DNA of 64,000 bases from Frankiales bacterium. Its GTDB lineage: Bacteria; Actinomycetota; Actinomycetes; S36-B12; CAIYMF01. The stretch spans positions 62,001-126,000 of the forward strand of contig WGLY01000011.1 of assembly GCA_016125335.1 (NCBI GenBank), written 5' to 3'. The notes under the pieces are model-generated. The model did not search any database. It saw only the letters and a program-made list of their open reading frames with translations, and was not told the DNA's origin. Positions 57,996 to 64,000 of the stretch are shown here, piece after piece; positions within the stretch are counted from its first letter, which is position 1, and each line of letters begins with the position of its first letter. The translations under genes were made by a program, and so were the position numbers.

Positions 57996-58784
57996 TCAGG
58001 ACGACCAGCGGAACGTGCGCACCGTGGCCCAGGCGGCGGCCGCGCCCCACACGAGCAGCAGCGCCACCGAGCCCCACGGCAGGCCCTGCCCGTGCAGGAG
58101 CACCTCGCGCAGGCCCTGGCCCAGTGCCGAGGAGGGGAGCAGGGACACCAGCGGCGAGAGCACGGCCGGGAGCCGGTCGGCCGGCACCACGACCCCACCG
58201 AGCGCCAGCAGGAGCAGGTAGATGCCGTTGGCCGCCGCGAGGGTCGCCTCGGCGCGCAGGGTGCCGGCGAGCAGCAGGCCGAGGGCCGAGAAGGCGAACG
58301 TGCCGGCGACGAGGAGCACGGCCGCGGACAGCGGGTCGCCCACCGGGGCCCAGCCCAGCGCGAGGCCCACTCCGCACACGAGCACCACCTGCACCACCTC
58401 GACCGCGAGCACGCCGAGGGTCTTGGCCACGAGCAGGCCGTCGCGGCCCAGCGGGGTCGACCCGAGGAGGCGCAGGACTCCGTAGCGCCGCTCGAACCCG
58501 GTGGCGATCGCCTGGCCGGTGAACGCGGTGGAGATCACCGAGAGCGCGAGGATGCCCGGCACCACGGCGTCCACGGCGGGGGAGTGCCCGACGACGGACT
58601 CGGGCAGGTGGGAGAGCGCGACCAGCAGGACGACCGGGATCACCAGCGTGAGCAGCAGCTGCTCGCCGTTGCGCAGCGTCATGCGGATCTCGGCGAGGGT
58701 CTGGGTGGCGAGCACGCGCCCGCGCGGGGCCGCCCCGGGTCGCGGGGCGAGGCCGCCGGGGGCCGAGGTGGCGGAGGCGCTCAC
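57996..58784 (-). CDS. ABC-2 type transporter, permease subunit
   Basis: A 262-residue ABC-2 permease with six helices: a cytoplasmic N-terminus (LATQTLAEIRMTLRNGEQLLL), helix 1 (VIPVVLLVALSHLP), then the family pattern ending with RTFRWSS. The GTG overlaps the ATPase stop (GTGA at 58781-58784), so both are translated together. Substrate unknown; location between ctaA and sufR is recurrent in actinobacteria, and pairs at this site are often called multidrug or daunorubicin-like exporters. Confidence 0.87.
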   Translation of the reverse strand: MSASATSAPGGLAPRPGAAPRGRVLATQTLAEIRMTLRNGEQLLLTLVIPVVLLVALSHLPESVVGHSPAVDAVVPGILALSVISTAFTGQAIATGFERRYGVLRLLGSTPLGRDGLLVAKTLGVLAVEVVQVVLVCGVGLALGWAPVGDPLSAAVLLVAGTFAFSALGLLLAGTLRAEATLAAANGIYLLLLALGGVVVPADRLPAVLSPLVSLLPSSALGQGLREVLLHGQGLPWGSVALLLVWGAAAAWATVRTFRWSS

Positions 58785-59716
58785 GGCCGCAGCTCCCGTC
58801 CGGTGAGGTCGAGGAAGACGTCCTCGAGGCTGCGCCTCCCGGTGGTCATGCCGGAGGGCTCGACGCCGAGGTCGGACAGCCAGGTGCCCACCGCGGTGAG
58901 CACGTCCGGGCCGAGGCTGCCCTCCACGCGGTAGGACCCGGCGGAGGCCTCCAGCGCGCGCGCCCCGGCGGGCAGCCGCCCGCGCAGCCCGTCCAGGGGG
59001 AGCCCGGCCCGGGCGCCGAAGGCGAGGACCTCGCCGCCGCCGGTCAGCTCGGCCGGCGTCCCGGTGGCCACGACGCGGCCGTGGTCGACGATCACGACAT
59101 GGTCGGCGAGCCGCTCGGCCTCGTCCATGAGGTGGGTGGTGAGCACGACGGTGACGCCGTCGCGGCGCAGCTGCTCCACGAGGTCCCAGGCCGCCAGCCG
59201 CGTCTGCGGGTCCATCCCGGCGCTCGGCTCGTCGAGGAAGACCAGGTCCGGGCGGCCGACGACGGCGCAGGCCAGGGCCAGGCGCTGCTTCTCCCCGCCC
59301 GACATCCGCCGGTAGGTGGCGCGCACCGTCTCGAGGCCGAGCCGGGCGACGAGGTCGTCGACGTCGAGCGGGTCGGCGTAGAAGGCCGCGAGGTGGCGCA
59401 GCATCGCCGCCGGACGCGCCGAGGCGTAGATCCCGCCCTCCTGGAGCATGACGCCGACCCGCGGCCGCAGCGCGGCGCCGTCGCGCTGCGGGTCGAGGCC
59501 CCACACCCGCACCGTGCCGGAGTCCGGACGCCGGTACCCCTCGCAGATCTCGACGGTGCTCGTCTTGCCGGCCCCGTTGGGGCCGAGCAGGGCCAGGATC
59601 GAGCCGGCCGGCACGCTCAGGGAGAGCCCGTCGAGCGCCGTGACCTCGCCGTACGACAGCCGCAGGTCCTCGAGCACGACCGCCGCGGGCGCGGGCTCGG
59701 GCGCCGGGATCGTCAC
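58781..59716 (-). CDS. ABC transporter ATP-binding protein (DrrA/CcmA-like)
   Basis: A 311-residue ATPase. Walker A GPNGAGKTS near residue 41, Q-loop VMLQEGGIY near 88, signature MSGGEKQRLALA near 136, Walker B LVFLDEPSAGMDP near 156, switch His in TTHLMDEAERLADH near 190, and a C-terminal DUF4162-like extension with EDVFLDLTGRE at the end, typical of exporters of the DrrA type. GTG 59716 is fixed by TACACT six bases upstream. It forms one unit with the permease gene. Confidence 0.93.
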   Translation of the reverse strand: MTIPAPEPAPAAVVLEDLRLSYGEVTALDGLSLSVPAGSILALLGPNGAGKTSTVEICEGYRRPDSGTVRVWGLDPQRDGAALRPRVGVMLQEGGIYASARPAAMLRHLAAFYADPLDVDDLVARLGLETVRATYRRMSGGEKQRLALACAVVGRPDLVFLDEPSAGMDPQTRLAAWDLVEQLRRDGVTVVLTTHLMDEAERLADHVVIVDHGRVVATGTPAELTGGGEVLAFGARAGLPLDGLRGRLPAGARALEASAGSYRVEGSLGPDVLTAVGTWLSDLGVEPSGMTTGRRSLEDVFLDLTGRELRP

Positions 59717-59722
59717 GTCCGG

Positions 59723-59728
59723 AGTGTA
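59723..59728 (-). promoter_or_regulatory. -10 box of the ABC exporter genes (leaderless start)
   Basis: TACACT on the minus strand ends six bases before the ATPase GTG. Confidence 0.5.
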
Positions 59729-59810
59729 GGCAGGCGCCCGCGGGCCGCCCCCGTGGGGGCGGGGCCCCACGGCCCGTCGGACCCCGCGTTCGCGGTGCCG
59801 GAGGAATTAG

Positions 59811-59828
59811 GCAACAATGAGGTTGTGA
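59811..59828 (+). promoter_or_regulatory. Promoter/operator candidate at the sufR start
   Basis: AACAAT (59813-59818) ends six bases before GTG 59825 and could act as a weak -10 box for a leaderless sufR mRNA. CAAC (59812-59815 region) and GTTG (59822-59825 region) form an inverted repeat with a 6-base spacer spanning the start, a possible autoregulatory SufR site. Confidence 0.35.
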
Positions 59829-60559
59829 AATCGACGGTCCGCCTCACCGGGGCTCCTGCGCGCGTGGCGCAGGCCCTGCTCGAGGGCGGCCCGCAGACCG
59901 CGGCGGCCCTCGCCGAGCGGCTCGAGCTGTCCACCACCGCGGTGCGGCGCCACCTCGACTCCCTCGTCGAGTCCGGCCACGTGGAGGCGGGGGAGCGGGC
60001 GCCGTACGGGCCCGGTGCCGGCCGCTCCGTGGCCCGGGGCCGAGGCCGCCCGGCCCGGGTCTACTCGGTGACCGACGCCGGCCGGGAGTCCTTCGAGTCC
60101 GCCTACGACGACATCGCCGTCGGCGCCCTGCGCTTCCTCGGCGAGACCCTCGGCCCGGACGCCGTCGCCGCCTTCGCCGCCCAGCGCGTGCTCGAGCTCG
60201 AGCGCCGCTACGGGCCCCGCGTGGCCGGCGTCGCGCCGGACGAGCGGGCGCAGGCCCTGGTCGAGGCGCTCAACACCGACGGCTACGCCGCCTCGCTGTC
60301 GCAGGCGAGCACCGGCGGCACCGCCCAGGTCTGCCAGCACCACTGCCCGGTCGCGCACGTGGCGGCCGAGTTCCCCGCGCTCTGCGACGCCGAGACCGAG
60401 GCCTTCGGCCGGCTGCTGGGCGCGCACGTGACCCGCCTGGCCACGATCGCCCACGGCGACGGCGTCTGCACGACGCTCGTCTCCCGCGCGCCCAGTGCGG
60501 CACCCGCCGCGCCGCGCACCACGACCCGTCCCGACGCACCTCTGGAGGTCCTGTCATGA
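59825..60559 (+). CDS. sufR: SufR-type Fe-S cluster-sensing transcriptional regulator
   Basis: A 244-residue winged-helix repressor of Suf genes. Residues 1-75 are a DeoR/ArsR-like HTH ([29 protein letters not shown]) with a wing containing [20 protein letters not shown]. The C-terminal half holds the Fe-S ligand region [22 protein letters not shown] near 172-193, as in SufR proteins. Known SufR family members bind DNA in the holo form and release it when clusters are damaged or iron is low. GTG 59825 is used. Its stop overlaps the sufB start (ATGA). Confidence 0.92.
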   Translation: MKSTVRLTGAPARVAQALLEGGPQTAAALAERLELSTTAVRRHLDSLVESGHVEAGERAPYGPGAGRSVARGRGRPARVYSVTDAGRESFESAYDDIAVGALRFLGETLGPDAVAAFAAQRVLELERRYGPRVAGVAPDERAQALVEALNTDGYAASLSQASTGGTAQVCQHHCPVAHVAAEFPALCDAETEAFGRLLGAHVTRLATIAHGDGVCTTLVSRAPSAAPAAPRTTTRPDAPLEVLS

Positions 60560-61968
60560 CGACCGAGATCCACGACGAGCTCGAGGGCCTGGGTCGCTAC
60601 GACTTCGGCTGGGCCGACGCCGACGTCGCGGGCGCCAACGCCCGCCGCGGCCTGTCCGAGGACGTCGTGCGCGACATCAGCGCGAAGAAGAACGAGCCGG
60701 ACTGGATGCTGCAGACCCGCCTGAAGGCGCTGCGGCTGTTCCAGAAGAAGCCGATGCCCTCGTGGGGCTCGGACCTCAGCGGCATCGACTTCGACAACAT
60801 CAAGTACTTCGTGCGCTCGACGGAGAAGCAGGCGGCCTCCTGGGACGACCTGCCCGACGACATCCGCAACACCTACGACCGCCTGGGCATCCCCGAGGCC
60901 GAGAAGCAGCGTCTCGTGGCCGGCGTGGCCGCCCAGTACGAGTCCGAGGTCGTCTACCACAAGATCCGCGAGGACCTCGAGGAGCAGGGCGTCGTCTTCC
61001 TCGACACCGACACCGGCCTGCGCGAGCACGAGGACCTGTTCAAGGAGTACTTCGGGAGCGTCATCCCCAGCGGCGACAACAAGTTCGCGGCGCTCAACAC
61101 CGCGGTGTGGTCCGGCGGCTCGTTCATCTACGTGCCCCCGGGCGTCCACGTCGAGATCCCGCTGCAGGCCTACTTCCGCATCAACACCGAGAACATGGGT
61201 CAGTTCGAGCGGACGCTGATCATCGTCGACGAGGGCGCGTACGTGCACTACGTCGAGGGCTGCACCGCCCCGATCTACTCGAGCGACTCGCTGCACTCGG
61301 CCGTCGTCGAGATCATCGTGCGCAAGGGCGCGCGCTGCCGCTACACCACCATCCAGAACTGGTCCAACAACGTCTACAACCTCGTCACCAAGCGCGCGGT
61401 CGCGCAGGCCGGGGCCACGATGGAGTGGGTCGACGGCAACATCGGGTCGAAGGTCACGATGAAGTACCCGGCCGTCTGGATGGTGGGGGAGCACGCCCGG
61501 GGCGAGACGCTGTCGATCGCGTTCGCCGGCGAGGGCCAGCACCAGGACGCCGGCGCCAAGATGGTGCACGCGGCGCCGCGCACGTCGTCGTCGATCGTGT
61601 CGAAGTCGGTGGCCCGCGGCGGCGGACGCACGTCCTACCGCGGCCTCATCCAGATCAACGAGGACGCGCACGGGTCCAAGAGCACGGTGAAGTGCGACGC
61701 GCTGCTCGTCGACGACATCAGCCGGTCTGACACGTACCCCTATGTCGACGTCCGCACCGACGACGCGTCGATGGGCCACGAGGCCACGGTCTCGAAGATC
61801 AGCGCCGACCAGCTCTTCTACCTGATGTCGCGCGGGCTCACCGAGGACGAGGCGATGGCGATGATCGTGCGCGGCTTCGTCGAGCCGATCGCCCGCGAGC
61901 TGCCCATGGAGTACGCCCTCGAGCTCAACCGGCTCATCGAGCTGCAGATGGAAGGAGCGGTGGGCTGA
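60556..61968 (+). CDS. sufB: Fe-S cluster assembly protein SufB
   Basis: A 470-residue scaffold subunit of SufBCD. Blocks: [21 protein letters not shown] near 52, the beta-helix core ([28 protein letters not shown] near 190; [22 protein letters not shown] near 260), and the C-terminal [20 protein letters not shown] with helices that meet SufC. No intein is present; mycobacterial SufB often contains one. ATG overlaps the sufR stop. The next gene begins directly after its stop codon. Confidence 0.97.
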   Translation: MTTEIHDELEGLGRYDFGWADADVAGANARRGLSEDVVRDISAKKNEPDWMLQTRLKALRLFQKKPMPSWGSDLSGIDFDNIKYFVRSTEKQAASWDDLPDDIRNTYDRLGIPEAEKQRLVAGVAAQYESEVVYHKIREDLEEQGVVFLDTDTGLREHEDLFKEYFGSVIPSGDNKFAALNTAVWSGGSFIYVPPGVHVEIPLQAYFRINTENMGQFERTLIIVDEGAYVHYVEGCTAPIYSSDSLHSAVVEIIVRKGARCRYTTIQNWSNNVYNLVTKRAVAQAGATMEWVDGNIGSKVTMKYPAVWMVGEHARGETLSIAFAGEGQHQDAGAKMVHAAPRTSSSIVSKSVARGGGRTSYRGLIQINEDAHGSKSTVKCDALLVDDISRSDTYPYVDVRTDDASMGHEATVSKISADQLFYLMSRGLTEDEAMAMIVRGFVEPIARELPMEYALELNRLIELQMEGAVG

Positions 61969-63180
61969 GTGTCCGCGGCCACCACCGAGACCCGCGAGAA
62001 CGAGGTCTCGCTCACCACCCCCGCACGCGACCACGCGCCGCGGGTGCTCTCGCGCGACCCTGAGGACTTCGCGCGGCCCACGGGTCGCGAGGAGGAGTGG
62101 CGGTTCACCCCGCTGCGCCGGTTCGCGGCGCTGCTCGACGGCGCCCCGTCCGACGTCCGGCTGTCGTGGACCTCGCAGACGCCCGTCGGGGTCGTCGTCG
62201 ACGAGCTCGCCGCGGACGACCCGGCCCTCGCCGGGCTGCCGCTGCCCGTCGACCGGATCTCCGCGCTCGCCGTGGCGCGCGCCGACGGCGCCGTGCGCGT
62301 GACCGTCCCCGAGTCCGCCGCCGACGAGCCCGTCGTGCTGCGCCTGCGCGGCGACGACGCCGCCTCGGTCGCCTGGAGCCACGTCGTGCTCGACGTGCGC
62401 CCGTTCGCCCGTGCCACCGTCGTCGTCGAGCACAGCGGCTCGGCCCAGTACGCCGAGCACCTCAGCGTGCTCGTGGGCGACGGGGCCAGCCTGCGCCTGC
62501 TGCACGTGCAGGACTGGGCCGACGACGCCGTGCACGCCGCCCACGTCGCGGTCCGCGTCGGGCGCGACGCGACGTTCCGCTCCTTCCAGGCCTCCCTGGG
62601 CGGCTCGGCCGTGCGGGTCCTGGAGACGGTGGAGTACGCCGGCACCGGCGGCGACGCCGAGCTGCTCGGCGTCTTCCTCAGCCGCGCCGGCCAGCACATC
62701 GAGCACCGGATGCTGGTCGACCACGCCGTGCCCCACTGCCGCAGCAACGTGCTCTACAAGGGCGCGCTGTCCGGCGACCCGGACGCCGGGGAGGACGGCG
62801 TCGCCCGCAGCGTGTGGATCGGTGACGTGCTCATCCGCGCCGCGGCCGTCGGCACCGACACCTACGAGCTCAACCGGAACCTGCTGCTCACCACCGCGAG
62901 CCGCGCCGACAGCGTGCCCAACCTCGAGATCGAGACCGGCGAGATCGTGGGCGCCGGCCACGCGAGCGCCACGGGCCGCTTCGACGACGAGCAGATGTTC
63001 TACCTCCAGGCGCGCGGCATCCCGGCCGACGTCGCGACCCGGCTGGTCGTCCGCGGCTTCTTCGCCGACGTCGTCAACCGGCTCGGCCTGCCGGAGTGGC
63101 AGCGCGACCTGACCACCCGCATCGAGCAGCGGCTCGGCTTCGGCGAGACCGCCGGCGACGACGAGGAGGAGTCCGAGTGA
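61969..63180 (+). CDS. sufD: Fe-S cluster assembly protein SufD
   Basis: A 403-residue partner of SufB in the SufBC2D complex. REEEWRFTPLRRFAALLDG near 44 is the family N-terminal block; the beta-helix core includes FLSRAGQHIEHRMLVDHAVPHCRSNVLYKGAL near 241; the C-terminal block FYLQARGIPADVATRLVVRGFF binds SufC. GTG 61969 abuts the sufB stop. Its stop overlaps the ferredoxin gene start (GTGA). SufD is needed for iron acquisition in the E. coli complex. Confidence 0.95.
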   Translation: MSAATTETRENEVSLTTPARDHAPRVLSRDPEDFARPTGREEEWRFTPLRRFAALLDGAPSDVRLSWTSQTPVGVVVDELAADDPALAGLPLPVDRISALAVARADGAVRVTVPESAADEPVVLRLRGDDAASVAWSHVVLDVRPFARATVVVEHSGSAQYAEHLSVLVGDGASLRLLHVQDWADDAVHAAHVAVRVGRDATFRSFQASLGGSAVRVLETVEYAGTGGDAELLGVFLSRAGQHIEHRMLVDHAVPHCRSNVLYKGALSGDPDAGEDGVARSVWIGDVLIRAAAVGTDTYELNRNLLLTTASRADSVPNLEIETGEIVGAGHASATGRFDDEQMFYLQARGIPADVATRLVVRGFFADVVNRLGLPEWQRDLTTRIEQRLGFGETAGDDEEESE

Positions 63181-63518
63181 GCCTGGTCGAGGTCTGCAAG
63201 CTCGTCGACGTCCCGAGCCCCGGCGCGCTAGGCGTCGTGGCGCAGGGCGTGCCCGTGGCCGTCGTGCGCGACGGCGAGGGCGGCGTGCACGCGCTGCGCG
63301 ACGTCTGCTCGCACGCCGACGTGGCCCTCTCCGAGGGCGAGGTCGATGGCTGCACGCTGGAGTGCTGGCTGCACGGGTCGCGCTTCGACGTCCGCACCGG
63401 CCAGCCCTCCGGACCCCCCGCCTCCACCCCCGTCCCCGTCTACCTGGTGAGCGTCGAGGGCGAGGGCGACGACGCCGTCGTCCTCGTCGACGTCACCGTC
63501 GACGCATCCGCCCGCTGA
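63177..63518 (+). CDS. Rieske-type [2Fe-2S] ferredoxin of the Suf operon
   Basis: A 113-residue non-heme dioxygenase-type Rieske ferredoxin. Cluster ligands lie in VCSHADVALSEGEVDGCTLECWLHGSRFD: C-x-H near residue 43 and C-x2-H near 62, the pattern of soluble Rieske proteins without a disulfide pair. GTG 63177 overlaps the sufD stop. In actinobacterial suf operons a ferredoxin of this kind commonly lies between sufD and sufC and may give electrons for cluster assembly; that role is inferred. Confidence 0.92.
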   Translation: MSLVEVCKLVDVPSPGALGVVAQGVPVAVVRDGEGGVHALRDVCSHADVALSEGEVDGCTLECWLHGSRFDVRTGQPSGPPASTPVPVYLVSVEGEGDDAVVLVDVTVDASAR

Positions 63519-63533
63519 AGGAGCACCGACCCC

Positions 63534-64000
63534 ATGGCCACTCTCGAGATCCGCGACCTGCACGTCTCCGTCGAGACCGACGGCGGCGCGCGCGAGATCC
63601 TGCGCGGCGTCGACCTCACCGTCCGATCGGGTGAGACCCACGCGATCATGGGCCCCAACGGCTCGGGCAAGTCCACGCTCGCCTACTCGATCGCCGGGCA
63701 CCCCAAGTACACCGTCACCAGCGGCACGGTCACCCTCGACGGCGAGGACGTCCTCACGATGAGCGTCGACCAGCGCGCGCGGGCGGGCCTCTTCCTGGCG
63801 ATGCAGTACCCGGTCGAGGTGCCCGGCGTCTCGGTGTCGAACTTCCTGCGCACCTCGGTCACCGCGGTCCGCGGCGAGGCGCCCAAGCTGCGCACCTGGC
63901 TGGGCGAGATGAAGTCCGCGATGCAGGCGCTCTCGATCGACCCGAGCTTCGCCGAGCGCAGCGTGAACGAGGGGTTCTCCGGCGGCGAGAAGAAGCGCCA
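63534..64000 (+). CDS. sufC: Fe-S cluster assembly ATPase SufC (3' cut by window edge)
   Basis: The first 155 residues of an ABC-type ATPase; the usual length is about 250. Walker A MGPNGSGKST lies near residue 38; the Q-loop region LFLAMQYPVEVPGVSVSNFLRT follows near 85, and the signature GFSGGEKKR is the last visible block at the window end. GAAGGAG precedes the ATG at ten bases. SufC powers SufBC2D. sufS and sufU probably lie beyond the window, judged from the usual operon order. Confidence 0.96.
   Translation, partial: MATLEIRDLHVSVETDGGAREILRGVDLTVRSGETHAIMGPNGSGKSTLAYSIAGHPKYTVTSGTVTLDGEDVLTMSVDQRARAGLFLAMQYPVEVPGVSVSNFLRTSVTAVRGEAPKLRTWLGEMKSAMQALSIDPSFAERSVNEGFSGGEKKR

Noticed and set aside
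59806-59825. DtxR/IdeR iron box at TTAGGCAACAATGAGG before sufR
   Set aside because: Only the first five bases match the TTAGGTTAGGCTAACCTAA consensus; the second half does not.
60556-61968. Intein in SufB
   Set aside because: The frame has standard length and an unbroken family sequence, with no intein splice blocks.

Overview
The window is very GC-rich DNA from an actinobacterium (Actinomycetota, class Actinomycetia). This rests on gene content and order: a PdtaR-type ANTAR regulator beside a tRNA-Leu, polA, rpsA-coaE-uvrB, uvrA-uvrC-rapZ-yvcK-whiA, gap-pgk-tpiA-secG-rbpA, tkt-tal-zwf-opcA-pgl, divergent ctaB/ctaA and sufR-sufB-sufD-sufC. GTG starts, ATGA/GTGA stop-start overlaps and promoters of the TAnnnT type are common. 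Genus cannot be fixed from the sequence; nothing seen is phage, transposon, CRISPR or plasmid.

Layout. 1-1000: end of a membrane protein, a 74-nt tRNA-Leu(CAA) and an ANTAR response regulator. 1173-6431: a five-gene branched-chain amino acid type ABC importer (livK-H-M-G-F) with a strong hairpin between the binding protein and the permeases. 6628-10378: GNAT acetyltransferase, hotdog thioesterase and DNA polymerase I. 10379-10857: the only gap over 300 bases, filled by hairpin-rich imperfect repeats and a G-run tract. 10858-25708: a cell-envelope glycan island (lipoprotein hydrolase, flippase, two large multi-pass membrane proteins including an AftD-like arabinofuranosyltransferase, GT4 glycosyltransferase, methyltransferase, acyltransferase, a DUF2613 small protein, DUF3068 and DUF4185 proteins). 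25828-32574: methyltransferase, ribosomal protein S1, CoaE, UvrB, TerC and a small membrane protein. 32608-35570: M1 peptidase lipoprotein, metallo-hydrolase and a maleylpyruvate isomerase-fold protein. 35733-44205: UvrA, a Tat-exported Rieske lipoprotein, UvrC, RapZ, YvcK and WhiA. 44345-48083: glycolysis, SecG and RbpA. 48153-55783: PHP hydrolase and the pentose phosphate operon (no pgi in it). 55913-59716: heme O and heme A synthases and an ABC-2 exporter. 59825-64000: the Suf iron-sulfur cluster operon, cut inside sufC.

How it fits together. Most of the window is conserved housekeeping: carbon flux (gap-pgk-tpiA and the oxidative and non-oxidative pentose phosphate enzymes), nucleotide excision repair (UvrA, UvrB, UvrC plus Pol I), heme for the terminal oxidase and Fe-S assembly. 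The accessory part is the envelope glycan island. A recurring regulatory signature is a TAnnnT -10 box ending six or seven bases before the start codon of about a dozen genes, which predicts many leaderless mRNAs. The parts most worth a second look are the structured repeats after polA, the short-variable-arm tRNA-Leu, the two divergent gene pairs with overlapping -10 boxes, and the glycan island.
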